From NCBI RefSeq assembly GCF_963966145.1, contig NC_091049.1:2046001-2110000 (forward strand): DNA of 64,000 bases. Direction: 5' to 3'. The position numbers and the translations under genes are program-made. The DNA comes from Tenebrio molitor. Its lineage: Eukaryota; Arthropoda; Insecta; Coleoptera; Tenebrionidae. The notes beneath the pieces were generated by a model. The model was not told where the DNA came from. It worked only from the letters and a program-made list of their open reading frames with translations, and did not search any database. Below are positions 10,501 to 23,570 of the stretch, in pieces. Position 1 is the first letter of the stretch; each line of letters starts with the position of its first letter.

Positions 10501-13064
10501 GTGATGATAAAGAGTAGTATTAATTAGGTGGAAGACACATAAACATCGTAACGTTGCATACATCGATAAAACCGCTTTCGTTTTTGGAGTTTCTAGTTAC
10601 CACCAATAAAGCAGCAATATTCAAGAATTAAAGTGTACACTGTGTATAAATACGCACCTAATAAATTTAACGGATGGGTACATTTGAAGCTTCTGCACTC
10701 CTTTTGATATAATCCAATACCTTATTTGTTTTACAAATTATGTAATTATAGTGCAAGAATAGTTTGGAATCTGATAATATACCAAGATCGTTAATTACGT
10801 TGGTAGAAAAAAGAAGTACCACAAAGGTTAATTAGACATGAAGGTTCTTAGTGAGAACTTTTCCTGCTGAACTTGGCAAATACACATTTGTTTCAATGCA
10901 AAGCCACGTAATTAATTTATTTAATAACAATCTATCTGTCATTAGCGTTGTCAATAAGAATTGAAGACAACAATGGTCCGTCTGTGGGTCCTTGTGTCAC
11001 TGCTAAAATTTGATTAAATGTAGAGTAGTAGTTTTTATATCACACAGCAGAACACCGAATTTTATGTATAATTATAGAACCAGATATTTTTGAACGAAAC
11101 AAAAATGTGTTTTTTTACTGAACACCTGGTACATATTTGTCAACTCGTCTCGCCCTGTATTTTCGCATTTAATTTTTTTTGTGTCAAGAATGCAACCGAA
11201 ACCGCGACCTGAGACGACACCGTCTGCGACGAGTTCAAACAACCGTCACCTCCACCGCCGCATGCGTCCTCTTTCCTCTGCCCCCAGGTCCACACTGTTG
11301 ATCTCTAATGCCGCAATTTTAACGAAAATTAGTCGGTGCACAGGTGACGTAACTGTTATATTCGTATTGTCAAGTGCAACATCCTGTGAGCTTGCTGGTG
11401 GCATAGTTGCGGTGCTTAATGTAAATATTTCTCACGGATAGAGCACATGTGGTTTTATGTTATCACTTCTGACTCTTTACACATGTGCATTTGATATGTA
11501 CCATACTCACTCACCGAAACCTCATTAAAGTTTATTTCGACCGTTGTTAAAAGCCGAAACCGTCTCTTCATCATCGTCGCCGTGGTCGCTGCCACCACCT
11601 AGTTTCAAGGACGGCCGTTAATGGACTTCAGACGGATTCTAAGCGGATTGCGACTGTTAATTATTCAAGGGTTTTGACGCTTCTCAAAATTTCACGTTTC
11701 CGAGGGGGCGCTCACCCTTCGAAGAATGCGTATTTTCGTGCGAAGAAAACTCTAGAACCGTCAATTTTTCAAACGACTGCGGTGCCGGCGAAGAAAAAAA
11801 TATCCGGGGATAATCACGCGAACAAATTGGCCCAACAGTCGCACACACGTAATGTCAGAAGTGTTGAACTTTCCCAACCCTAATACACATATCATTATTT
11901 CGTAATTGTAATAATAGGCGTATCCTTAGCCTTAATACGTTTCTCCATATGTCGACGCTACGGGGTAGAGTCGAAGTGTCGCCGTGTCGGTGAGACTTGC
12001 CGGTGGATGAGTTTTGCGGTGTGCCTCGTACGCGTTTCGATCTGCACTGACAAAGAACAGATCCGTTGCAATTACTTGTCTACGCGACTAAATTTCAAAG
12101 AGGTATAATTTTAAAGTCATCAAGATACCATTTTCACACCGTTGGCTTATTGTAATTTGACATTTCCGTTTTTTATTAAATTGCCATTATATGACAGCGA
12201 CACCGTGGACGATACGCTGATAGATAATGACGTTATCTGATGGTTAGATAAGGGGAGCTTGACGAGGGCGTTGCTAATTTGAAGGGATTTTCTTGACGAG
12301 ACTGGTATTTTTAATTGCACAAGAATGAGCATTGTGTCAAGAGAAAGCATTCTTATTCAGATCAAAATCGAAAGCTTCAACGCAAATGTAATGTGCAGCG
12401 AGTAGGTGCTAATAAGGGCAAGCATTATTTGTACTAAAATAACGAAAAATAATTACCATTTTTGTAATAATTATTAAATTATGATATTTCAGGCATTTAT
12501 TTATTCTTTCTCAAAGAAAATTTCGATACTGATTTTATATTTTTATTAATTGCGTATTGAAAATTAGTAATCATTACATGACTTATTTAATAATGTTTAT
12601 CTACGACCATTAAATAATAATGCCTATAATCCACTCTGGTGATTAAAAAACTCGCCTACGGCTCGTTTTTTAACTTTTACCCTCGTGGATTATGATAGGC
12701 TCGTCAAATAATATACTATAAAATCAAGTAGGTATTGCTTGAATTCCCTAAAATGTAACAAATGCATATGCATTAATTTAGCAACTGGAGACAGTTTGCA
12801 TTTTTTTTTTTGTAAAGAAAAGAGAGAAGCTCCAAACAGAAAATGAGATATCATAAAGAATTTTGGTTTCAATGTGGCAAAACAAAACGGAGAAGATTAC
12901 AAAGAAAACACGGTCCCGGCTAGGCTTCCAATTTTAGGAAACAAACAAAAAATAATATTAATAGTCTGTTAAATAGTCATAGCTTTTGTTTTTTTATGTT
13001 TTTAACTCAATAAGGTAGGTATACTACGAGCAGGTACATAAGTTTTGATTAAATATAGTTATTT
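10501..13064. other. Non-coding DNA; GC-richer block at about 11180-12120
   Basis: AT-rich, apart from a GC-richer single-copy block at about 11180-12120 with no supported coding frame. Near 12640-12700 a short inverted pair (ACTCGCCTACGGCTCG with flanking T and A runs, and GATTAT/ATAATC words) marks a likely degraded MITE. The rest holds nothing recognised. Confidence 0.4.
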
Positions 13065-13376
13065 ACAGGAAGAGTGAGGAAGGCAAAGCTTTCGTTCACG
13101 CGAATAGCGATGCAATACGAGTGAATGAAAACGGCCGAATGCTGTATTTTGTTTTGTTCGATACCTCCTTAGAAAGTGAGTCTGTGCCGCGAGGTACCAA
13201 ATGTTGTCTAAAAAATCAAAATTACGTTATCAGAAACAATTGGAAAAATTTACGAGTGAATGAAAACCAGTGAGTGAAAGACAGTGAACGAAAGTGAAGT
13301 GAACGAAAGAGAAACCTTTACCCACTGGTAACTATGGATACAGACTCACTTTCTAGGGAGGTATCGAACAAAATAC
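13065..13376. mobile_element. Element family E with internal inverted repeat and gene fragment
   Basis: Inverted arms TTTTGTTCGATACCTCCTTA (13152) and its complement ending 13374 enclose about 220 bp. The arms continue with AGAAAGTGAGTCTGT. Flanking sequence from 13065 (TTTCGTTCACGCG) is also shared with the second copy at 41895-42260. Between the arms lies a fragment resembling the recombinase-like exon (13192-13263). No transposase. Confidence 0.65.
13192..13263 (+). pseudogene. Short recombinase-like N-terminal fragment, copy in family E
   Basis: The frame beginning RYQMLSKKSKLRYQKQLEKF and ending at TGA 13261 matches the same frame at 42078-42200. It also resembles the P-x-KS-x-x-RY part of the Helitron-borne exon at 6750. 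It is too short to be functional and probably a relic of a captured first exon. Confidence 0.45.
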
Positions 13377-13546
13377 TTTTTTGGAAGGTGCCATTTGTAC
13401 ATATCTAGACATTTTTTTTTTTACAAAAACGGAAATTTGCAGCCATTGGCGGCACTCTAGATTTTAAACAAAAATTAGGTCGAAAGAAATCAAATAAACT
13501 GTGAAGGTGCATTCACAATTTTCTCAGAATTCCGGAAGTGTAATAA

Positions 13547-13675
13547 TATACAGGGTATTCCATTTGTAGACGCATAGGAAGTAGGAAAAATGGGAATTTT
13601 GTTTTGACAGCTTGAAAAATGAAGGGTAAGAGAGGGGTGGTAGTGGTCTCGTTGACACCCTGTATAATCCGATAT
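13547..13675. mobile_element. MITE with TATACAGGG ends, 129 bp
   Basis: TATACAGGGTATTCCATTTG at the left and ACCCTGTATA at the right; only the outermost 10 bases or so are well paired. The right end matches the solo fragment at 23512-23570 in reverse (CAACGA then CTAC, CCCTC, TACCCT). 13676-14208 is AT-rich with no recognised feature. Confidence 0.6.
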
Positions 13676-14208
13676 TGAGTAAAACAAGGCGGTAATAAAA
13701 CTCTGGCAGTGAAGAAATCGTTAATCCCAAATGTGGTAAACCCGGATAAATGTCAGTATTTGTTAATTAATTTTTCATTTTAAAAGATATTTATTGAAAA
13801 CTAAACAAAAGTAAATATATTACTACAAGAAGATTATTTCAACTGGATTTTTCTGAAAATCAAATTACAAAAATAACAAGACGTGATTCATGAAATCGTA
13901 TTTGCAAATAACTTGGAGACATCATGCATCGATGATAGAGAACAGGAGAAAGATTTTCTGAAATAAATAGTTACAGCTTAACGACTGTGAAAAGGCAAAT
14001 GCAATTTATAATTGTATTTTAAATTATTATTATTGGAATAATTCAAACTAATAGGAATTGGACGTAATCGAGTAAACTAGTGAGTAATTGGTAAAATAAT
14101 TTTCAAGAAACATTTAAAATGAAAATCTGTAACTTCGATTACTACTTCTTTTGGCGTCTAGAGTTTAAAAAAACCGGAACTGTAAAGAATGTTTTTTTCA
14201 ATGTGGGG

Positions 14209-14392
14209 TCCAAGTTGGCGTTGAAGAGTCGATTGTGAATGAAAACTCCCACTCGTCTAAAAAACACTGATTTTTCAAACTGCATATTAAAAACACGCAA
14301 AAAGTGAGGTTAGAATTAGATTTGTAACCCGGTGGTGCGTTCACAATCGACTCTTCAATACGAAATTCGACGCCAAATTAAAAAAAAACACC
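14209..14392. mobile_element. MITE, family A, copy 2 (degraded ends)
   Basis: The arms around AGTTGGCGTTGAAGAGTCGA (14213) and GGTGCGTTCACAATCGACTC (14335) match the other family A copies. The outer GGTGTTCATTTAAA ends are mostly lost. Confidence 0.7.
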
Positions 14393-16485
14393 CTTTATAA
14401 TTAGCATAAAATATGAACAGTGTTGGATTCCAGATCCGGGAACATAATATGCGAGTGATGCAGAGCAAATTGTGATTAAAATGTATAACCGAAATTGTTG
14501 CATGCACCATTGGTAAAATGGCGTTTCTTTATTTCTTGTGCAGTATTAGATTTTAAAGCATTTGGACGTGTTTTGCAAAAACAAAGAGAAAAAGAACAAT
14601 GTAAAAAGGTAAAAAAGAGTAAACGGTTGTTGTAGCATTAACTGTTCCTTCGTCGGACGCAGCGCCAACAAATCTCCGATCGAAAATGTAACAGGAATCG
14701 AAAAAACTGATAGATCACGCTTTCAAAAAACGAATTATTAAATGAAACGAACTGGTCAAGCAGTTCCAAGAATCCCGCTCATTCGAAATTCGCAAATCGC
14801 CGTTCCGATTGATGGCGGTGCGACCGCCGCTCACCGTCCGTCTCCGGCACATTACGAGATTAGCGCCGACCCCCTCGCCACCCCCAAACGCACAGGGCCA
14901 ATTCTCTCGGACATCTCTCAACCGAACGATCCACTCTCTTATGGACAAATGACGCCATTACCGATATAAAAGTTGACAAATGTCAGCACTCGGATCGCAC
15001 TGTCCTCGCCCCAAACAAGCCGACGTCTTAATCCGATAAGACGTCGCACCATCACCAGATGAAACCGGAGGGAGTCCGCCTGCAACAATGCAAATCTCCC
15101 GTTTGTTGCAAACCGTGACCCACATACGCGCCGCTCGAAACTAATTCCGCACCCCCGAAGCAGCCCCCGTGGGGGCGGCCGGCAATACTGCCTTCCTCGC
15201 TCGCTCGTTCCTGCTGCAAGTTTTTGCCGGCTAGTTTTTGCCGCACAGTTTTTGCGGGCCTTGTCGGATCCACAGTTAGCTAGTTTGTCATTCGGTTGGC
15301 ACCACTGTTCTCCCTACTTTCTTTGTAAGCCCTACCGACCCTCCCCCGCTCTTCGCACCCCCGCCCCCTCGTACTCTGTATATTTGCAAAGGACGACCGA
15401 AATCGAAAACGCTTCGATCGCGATATACAGGGCGTCGCCGAGAAAGCGCCCGATCACGCTAAGTGCAGGACGGATCTGACGCCTCTAATCCGACGTAATC
15501 GATGGTCCTCCACGGATCCGGCAGATCCGTCCTGCAGATAGACAGCGGGTATTAGAACACAGTTAGCGAAGTGTCTCCTTGCAAATCCACCCCCTCGGCC
15601 GTCGCCAACCCCCTCCGGTTTTTATCTATGAGGGACGCGACTAATCTACTATTATAAATGATGACGGAAAAAGACACCGCCTACTGCAACCGATCGCACA
15701 GTCAATGACTCAGCGCTCCATCCCCCGACCAAGACGAGATTTATTGCGTAAAAAGGGGGTGGCGCATGTAGGTCATACTTCGATCCCGATCAGCTGATCG
15801 TCGGGTGGTCATTAACACCGGTTAGGTTATTGTTACGTCACTGACCGAAAAAAAAACAACAACCGACGGAAACAGACGTGATCCAATAATAATAATAAGA
15901 GTTTAACGAGTTTTTAAGGTTGAATGGGTCGAAAAATCGCAGTAGCCTTCGACGATGGGTGTTATATACGAGGTGAATTGTGTCAAATGCGGTTTTTCGC
16001 GTGGTAATGTTGGGTGGCACGAGAGGAGTGGCGACAGGTCACGTTGTCTTTTTTTTCTAGAGGGTGGTCGCAAGGCCTTGCTTCAAATGGAATTTGCATT
16101 TTGATTGATGACGTTTCATTCTGGATTGATTTGAGGCGTGAACAAGTGCCCACAAATGAGTAATCAATAAAAATTAACTGCAACGCACTACCTACTGTGA
16201 CGATAGAAATTATTATTGTAATTGCATTACCCTCTTACATACAGTATGTCCTCCAGTAAATGACTTTCGACTTGCAGCTCTGTCATTACCAAGTCAGGTT
16301 AGGTTGTGACAGTTGAACCAGGACCAGAAAATATTTGGAAAAAAAAATTATTTTGAAAACACCAAAATGACCAAACTGTATTTGCCGCTCTTCTTGGATT
16401 GTATTTCGTTAATTACACATCATCTGTCATCTGTCAAACAGTGAGGTTAAATTTTGACAGTTGTACCTCAACCGACATTTGAAAA
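14393..16485. other. Large GC-rich single-copy block, no supported gene
   Basis: About 14640-15850 is one of the most GC-rich stretches of the window, with frequent CpG. Overlapping open frames in both strands (14715-14969, 15052-15479) look like a by-product of composition. A TATAAAAG at 14965 lacks a well-placed initiator, and the short frames downstream are not convincing. It may be a CpG-rich regulatory block. 15850-16485 returns to AT-rich DNA. Confidence 0.4.
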
Positions 16486-16800
16486 ATATCGCGCGTTCAA
16501 ATGAAATCCTGGGCTGGGAAGGCGTTGGAAACAGTCAATTGTTGTGTTTTTTTAAAGCATAGATTAATTGGAACTTGTTGACAGCTAACCTAAAAAATCT
16601 TACTTTTTTGCGATGTTTTACATTAAAATAGAATAACTTAATGAATTTGCTGAAAACAAACATGTTCAATTATGTCCCGATTAAACATAAACAAATGTCA
16701 TTTGTGTCAAACGGCGGGAAATTCAAACTTTATATTGTTCTAAAGGGTTTAATTTTTCCGACGCCTACTCAGCCCAGGATCTTATTTGAACGTGCGATAT
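16486..16800. mobile_element. MITE, family C (ATATCGCRCGTTCAAATGA ends), 315 bp
   Basis: Imperfect terminal inverted repeats begin ATATCGCGCGTTCAAATGAA and continue through TCCTGGGCTGGGAAGGCGT; the right end reads the inverse with GTGCGATAT. No coding capacity. One arm of the same family is at 10284-10320. Confidence 0.8.
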
Positions 16801-17421
16801 CTTGTGAACGTCCAGATCACAACAAGAAATTAAAAAGAATAATCATTTTTTACTCTTCTTCTTACTGATTTTATGACTTTTTGCATGATTCGTTTATCTC
16901 GTTTTTTGTTTCCTCCTTCACTTAATTTTGTTATTGCGGGAACTGAAAGACCAATTAAGTGACTTAATAATTACTTACAGCTAACTCTTCAAATGGAGAA
17001 AAGTGGACAAATAGTTGAAATAACTGTATTTACTCGGTTAATTGACAAATAATAAAAGTAAAACAAGTGCGGAAAATTTTGTAAAAATGCATTATGGGAG
17101 TTCAATACATAAAATAATTGAGATTAATGGCCGTCGATCTGCTATTTAATTGGATGGATATATTTACACCAGATATCTTGCGTTAATGGCTGATATATTT
17201 ATCTATGGATTATGGTAATTTAGTCATATTTGAATATTTAATAATTTTGATTTATTAGGTAATTATCAAATTTACATTTTTAATCAATACCTAACGGTAA
17301 TGAAGAAACAATAACGAAACGTTTTGACTACTTTCAATATGTTTAATACAAGTTATTACTTCATTTTTCATTTATCTGTTTATGCTTTTTTGAAAAATAG
17401 TTAAGTAAGTATTTGTTTATC
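16801..17421. other. AT-rich non-coding DNA
   Basis: Nothing recognisable; no coding frame or repeat match seen. Confidence 0.4.
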
Positions 17422-17540
17422 AAGGCCGCGAAATCATTCTTTAACGTACCGAGAGAAAAATTGTCGCCGAGGGCGCTTCCGGCCGAGGCAGAACAATCTC
17501 GAGGATGTTAAAGAATTTCGCGGCCAAAGTGTACACAACT
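17422..17540. repeat. Small palindromic repeat, family F, copy 1
   Basis: Arms AAGGCCGCGAAATCATTCTT (17422) and the inverse complement ending GCGGCC around 17524 flank GTCGCCGAGGGCGC. It ends with GTGTACACAAC. A second copy is at 31866-31981, and a short GGCCGCGAAATTGGATTTCG palindrome at 32222 carries the same tips. Confidence 0.7.
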
Positions 17541-19884
17541 TTTTTTGTGCAACCGAATTATTATAAAATTATTACACCTTCATATTTTTATTCATCTTTC
17601 GTGTCAGATAAGCAGAAAAGTTGGTGTCACTTCCTCCGCCTTTCCTCTTTTTGCGAGCTTCTCCCGCAACAATCTTCCAATTTGTACCATCATGTCCAGC
17701 CACCAGTCGAAAAACTATGTAAATCGTGTGCCAGTCGAAAAAAACATGGCGTCCGCCGGCGACCATTTTGTCGTTGGATCGTGACACCGGTGACAGTCGT
17801 CTGGTCCGTATCGATAATACGGGACGGCGGTTAGTAATTTTTTTTCAACTTCTTCTCCTTCCTCTCTTTTCGTTTCAATTGTTCGGCTCAAGCGGCTCGA
17901 TGGTATGCGCGCTGTTTTTTTCCCGACATTATCATTATTATTATTATTAATGGCACGTTACAAAAAGAACGGTCCGGTTGGCGTTGGCTTTTTAACTTTC
18001 GTATGCACGTATGAGCACGGTGATTGGCTACCTTGTATCAAATAAAATTGAAAAATAAAAATAAAACGATTTTCCACGCTTATTTAGGCACTCAACGGGA
18101 AAAATTACACAAGAAATCCTATGATGCAATCGGAAAAAAATCCGCGTCGTTCGTGTTCTCCTCGTTTTTTTTTCGACGGACAGGGTACATTAAGTCAAGA
18201 CGATTACTTGGAAGCTCTGAAAATCGACGCGCTATACAGGGCGGTTCGATGACACAAAATTCGATCGGGATATTTGGTTCGCGGAATTTTTCTAATTGTT
18301 CTCCGCAAGTTTTCGACTTTTTCTGTTGTGCTCCAATAAGCAGTGTCATACACTGGCGCAGAGCAAGAACTCCGACACGGACGCAAAATATGACAGTCGA
18401 CTAAAAATAGATAAATTAATAATAAATCACAGCCAATACACTTTCCATGCACGAGTTATCGCCGATGGAGAACCATCTAGATCCCGTGCTTTCAATTTAC
18501 TTTCATTGCGCTCGTTTCCTTTGTTTCCTGTTTTTTACCTCGTTTCTAATAAATTCTTAGTTGAATTTTAACTCCACCAACTGAGATTGTGGAGATTCTT
18601 TTTATCAATAACACACCACAAGTTGGACGAATTAAATTGTCACCACCCGGGTGTGCTTTTCGATCCACCTGTATGTTTGTGCTAAATTGTTTCATTACTT
18701 TGTGATATCTACATTGGCTGTGGCATTTGCACCGGTTCTAGTTAAATATTTAACTGGAGGTTTAATTTATGGGACAACTAGAAATATATTGCTTCCTGCT
18801 TCAGTGACAACTCTATTTTCACATTTTCAGTGGTTGTTATGTCTGATTTCAGATGAAATTGTTAAACGCCATCTGCTTTCAAGTGTATCATCTGTCTTAC
18901 TTTTGTCTTTATTTTATTATCTCCATCCATTTTTTTATTTAAAAAAAAACATTCAACTTAAGTCATACTTTCTCAAAATCAGAGCTACAGAGTAAGCACA
19001 CTTGCCGTGACCAAAGTTACAATTTATTTAAAAATTTAAGAAAAACATATTGGCACTTCCTCTAACGAGCTCCTCCTTTTCAAAAAGAAATATCATTGGA
19101 AGAACTGATGCATGTTGCGCCATCTATAGTCAGCATAATACGCCCTGAAGTTTAACGCATTGCACCATCTACCTCCAGTTGTCACCGATATCATCTGTCA
19201 ACGTGTGAAATATTTTTAATGCGAAATGTTAATTTTTTTAATGGGTAATGTGAAACAAGATTGATTCGGAAGCTTTGTCAAGTCAACCCAAAGCAACATC
19301 CCCCACAAGCCTCGATTTTTCGAAAAATTAACGACGTATTATTTCAACTTCAAGGCGAATTTATTGTGGCGATGGACTGCGCAACTGTAAACGTTTGAAA
19401 TCAATTTCATGGGTATGCAAGAGCTGGCTGGAATGATTTTTCTTTAAAAACTAAATAGATTTTCAGATTTGCTTTCCGATCAAGTGCAACGAGGGATGTC
19501 AGAAAAAGTGCAAATGTAAATTTGAAAACTGGAACGAGTGGGTTACGCGAATCAAAAACAACTAAACATCTTTAATGAGGTTTAAAATTGTTCCACTATT
19601 CTTGTTTTTCATACGGCGTGTGATCGAGTCAGCGTTGGACATGTCTTTTCCCATTCATACATTTCATTCTAGCGTCGAAAGTTACGTCATTTTAACACTC
19701 AAAAATCAATCATTTTAATTGCTACTGTATGATATACTCAATGGTTTAAACAAATACGCTTTTACTACTCATTTTTTGACGTTAATTAAAATTTTTAGTC
19801 AGGCATTTCGTTGTAACTTGAACCACGACCCCACACATGTTCACATGACACGTCACCAAACAACTTCCTAACCTAACATTCTTG
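17541..19884. other. Non-coding DNA, mixed composition
   Basis: 17600-18480 is moderately GC-rich with overlapping chance frames. A plus-strand frame at 18651-18995 has hydrophobic stretches but no supporting signals. CAGAGTAAGCACACTTGCCG at 18989 recurs at 24275, so a short dispersed repeat ends there. A CTCF-like AGATGGCGC lies on the minus strand at 19117-19125. Confidence 0.35.
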
Positions 19885-20081
19885 CATGTTTTAAAATTAT
19901 GTTTCTACTTTCATGTATTTTTTTCTTAACAGGGTTGAAAATGGTAGTAGGGGTTGGTTTTTGTAAAATTAAAGTAGACAGTAATTTTCTTCTTGTTTTG
20001 AAGATCAAGTGTACAAAATTTCATCAAGATCGGAGTAAAACTGTAGATTTGCATACAAAATATACAAACAAACAGACATTC
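19885..20081 (-). mobile_element. Helitron fragment with internal deletion
   Basis: On the minus strand it joins the 5' part of the Helitron (without the TCTATATA tip) directly to sequence close to its 3' end (matching 7080-7115). The middle, including the captured exon, and the 3' hairpin are missing. Confidence 0.75.
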
Positions 20082-21452
20082 ACATAAGAATGTTTTTTTT
20101 ACAATATGCATGGCTACGCGGCGACAGTCGTACGAGTTAATCTACGAATCGATTTTGGTGCTTCGTGGCTTGATTTACTTGCTCCACTGTGGTTATCTAT
20201 CAGCGATCGAAGTAATTGGATAAAATGGTTGATGTATAGTAAAATATTGTCAAAAAGATGAACCGAAATGGTATATCTGAGGCAATCGGGGTAAAAATCG
20301 AGCGGAAAATGCTTCGTCGACGTCTGCCAAGTATAACCGTTCCTAATGAGAAAACGATTTGTAGCGCTTGTTCGGGGTGCGCCCAACCCTCGCCCTCCGC
20401 CAAAATAGACGAAAGACCACTTCGGAAACTGCAATAGATATCCGCGATAATATCTCCATTAAAACAAACGTCCCGATAGATTGAATTAAACGGGTAAAAG
20501 GCCACCGTCCACGTGACTCCCATACGAAACAAACGCAAATTTCCCAGCGACGAATATAATTCTTGCACGTAAATCAGGTGAATTATTAACGTTCGGTTGA
20601 GTTTGAAGCGAGGGTGAGCGGGGGCAGTGTGTACAAGTCGACCGAGGGTGGCGAGGTTTAAGAATATTTAAGCTTGCCAAAGGAGCTAGGACCAACCCCA
20701 AAGTGAAGTCGGCCACTTCATAATAGCATAAGTAGACGTCCAAGACAGACATCCGGGTGATAAATGATGGATGTACCTACCCCCGAAGTTGGCCAAGTTT
20801 ACACGTCTGTTTGCATGGTTGACTGCGATAAATAGGACGGGGTTGGTTTTGCTAAATAAACTATTTATTCACCGGAATAAATCAAATAAATTGGATCAAA
20901 TATGGTCAAAAACATAAATCCGGCGACTGTTTGTTGTGGAGGGGGAGGCACCTGATTCAAAAAAATTTGACAAACGACGTCATTAGCCGAAACTTGTCGA
21001 CGCTTACTCGGACTAATCCTGATGGAATGTCTGTCGTCCATTGAAAAATCTCCGGATCCCGGATTGCTCCGGAGTGAATTTGGGGGTAATTAGTGGGGGG
21101 CGAAAAAACGGACGCGCTGAATAAAATTGACGAGCTCTATCGGATCCTCCCTCGATACAGAAACCGCTCAAGAAAACAACACCAAACTAATAATAATAAT
21201 AATGAAGTGCAAAAGCTTATTTGAGCTTTTTATCATTACTTGATCAAATATCCGGAATGGTCAATTCATCCGGCCTGAATACCGTGTCAACGAGTGTGTG
21301 GCGGGTCAGAACATAGTAATAACACTAATAATAATAATAATAATAAAAAAAAATACATTTTTTTATTTTATAATAGGTATCTCGGCATAGAGCATAATAT
21401 GTAAGTGCAATAGCGCTTTCAAAAGGAATTATCATTGCTTGATAGAAATACA
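20082..21452. other. GC-richer non-coding DNA
   Basis: 20110-21310 is mainly single-copy and GC-richer. GTACGAGTTAATCTACGAAT at 20129 has a close match at 37129. AAT trinucleotide runs occur at 21190 and 21327. No supported gene. Confidence 0.4.
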
Positions 21453-21801
21453 TACAGGTGTCCCAGAACTGCGAAAAAGCTCCATAACTTGTTTGTTATT
21501 AAAGATATCAATTTTTTCTTTTTTCTAGATGATAGCTACGCTTCTATTGCATATTCGGAAAATATTGCGGTATATATACAGTGTGTCTCAATATTATAAA
21601 AACACTAAAGTTATGTTTTTTTAAATGGAACAATGGACAATGCTATGAACAAAAATACAACAAAATTATTACTGTTGCTTGAAAACCATTTATTTCGAAA
21701 ACCAAGAGACTTTTATTAGATATTTTTTTGTGTATGAGTTCTACTCATCCTCACCTATTACCAGTATTTTTTGTACTGGCATTTAAAAAACACCCTGTAT
21801 A
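21453..21801 (+). mobile_element. MITE, family G (TACAGGTGTCCCAGAACTG end), 349 bp
   Basis: Starts TACAGGTGTCCCAGAACTGC and ends CACCCTGTA. About the first 180 bp match 57159-57336 in the opposite orientation, including an internal TATATACAGTGTGTCTCAAT, so this may be two elements joined. A solo end is at about 61851. Confidence 0.65.
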
Positions 21802-23511
21802 TCTACAGCCAATTACCTAGAATGTTTTCTACAGTGACAAACTTATCCAAAATAAAAACACATATTTGTAAAAATGGTTGTAAAAAGCAAAAGATTTGAA
21901 AACGTATGTCTTAACTTGAATCGTTCAGCCGTACATGTCACTATTACGTTAACTGTCAAGAATGAAAATCAAAATTGGTTTTGGTTTGAAAGCGATTCGT
22001 ATGTGAATGAGTCACCACTACTACATTTGACCGAATCGCTGTTCCGTAGATGCTTTATTTTTGACAGCTGATTTTGATCTTTTTTTTTTGAAACATTCTG
22101 TATAGTAGAAATTGAGAAGGATGGGCTTATCTTTGTATTTATTAATGAATTTAACTCGTAATGCTAATATCTCATAAACTTTGTATCCATTTCCGGGCCC
22201 GGAGTGCCCGGACCGCCTCACCGCATCACCCGAAATAATCTCAACCTTCAATCACCTAAAATTCCTGTCGATCTCCGGCTCGACTCGTTCAAACGGTGGT
22301 AATAAAGTGTTGTTGACTTATTCCTCGCGCCCGGAGGCGATACCATTGAGATAATCAACGTCTTCCGGAGTTGCGGACACGAGCAAGACCCGGAGCACGA
22401 ACGCCTCTCGTTATTCGACTCAATGGAGCTGGGGGGCTCTGCGGGGGATACCCTCCATCGGCCAGATTACCGCGGAAGAAGATGCCAACTAAAACCAACA
22501 TCATGATCGCGGTTGCGGTCGCTCTCTATCCATGAATAACACCAACAGAAGCCATGAGAGAAAAAAAAAAGCGACGAACGAACCAAAACAACAACGAATC
22601 TCGCAGCTTCATCAATGAAACAACAACGGACTTTTTCTCGGCCTGCTCGGGCCGATGTTCCGAAATTAAAATCGAAGGAGGCTCGTGAAACAATCGCGTA
22701 TCGATTCAATATGACAAAAAACGAACGTTATTATTTCAACGGCCGGTACGGTTCAAGCCGCGCCGATAATCAATTAGCGAGACGAGGACGGAAGCGGGTG
22801 GGAAACGCGTGACGTAGAAAGAGACGGAGATTGGTCGGCTTGCCGCTGTCGCGGTTTTTCTAAATTCTTACGGGACGTGCGTGCATTTTATATGACGAGT
22901 TTTCTGTGACTTTTTAGTTATGTTCAAATTGATTTCACACTTTCTGCTATTTTAATTTCGTTTTTCGGTGTTTGTTCGATGCATAATTTAACGGCTGAGA
23001 GAGTCATATTTTAATTGCTTCGCGTGCACGGGTGGGAGGCGGGAAAAACACCGCTGCCGCCGCCGCCGCTGCTCGCTTTTCGAAAAAGCCCCGCGTCAAT
23101 TATGACGTTTCGAATGGTAACGGACACGTACGCCGCGTCGCCTTTGGATAATTGAAATTAATTAAATTCGATTCGCGACGGCTTCGACTTCTTGCAAATT
23201 GAATTAGCGAATTTCGTAGTGAAACCGCTAATCGAAACGATTTGACGGAATGCAATCAACTGGAGCCGAAAATAATTACTTCGGTTCAAAAAATCACAGC
23301 GGTGGGATCGTTCATGGGCCCTGGTTCATTTTTAATTCCCTACAATTAATCCAACATTAATTCGACAGAATTCCAATTAGATTATGACTTTATTTTAATA
23401 TTTAAAAAAGTGTGATTGTTTTCAATTCATAACAAAACATAGCAAAGCAAAACAAAAATAGATTTAGAGCTTTTTTTCAATATTTTGCAAAGCAACAATC
23501 TAGGTGTAGCT
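21802..23511. other. Non-coding DNA with GC-rich block 22180-23300
   Basis: Clearly GC-rich from about 22180 to 23300 with a short CCGCCGCCGCCGCTG run at 23056. Overlapping open frames on both strands are not supported. Candidate regulatory DNA by composition only. Confidence 0.4.
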
Positions 23512-23570
23512 ATACAGGGTGTCAACGAAACTACTAGCGTCCCTCCTTTACCCTCCATGTCTCAAGTTTT
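23512..23570 (+). mobile_element. Solo MITE end (TATACAGGGTGTCAACGA)
   Basis: One terminus only, matching the right end of the 13547-13675 element in reverse. No partner end is visible nearby. Confidence 0.6.

Noticed and set aside
18651..18995. 114-codon frame with hydrophobic segments
   Set aside because: Looks membrane-like, but no start context, splice partner or family resemblance; its end overlaps a dispersed repeat tip.
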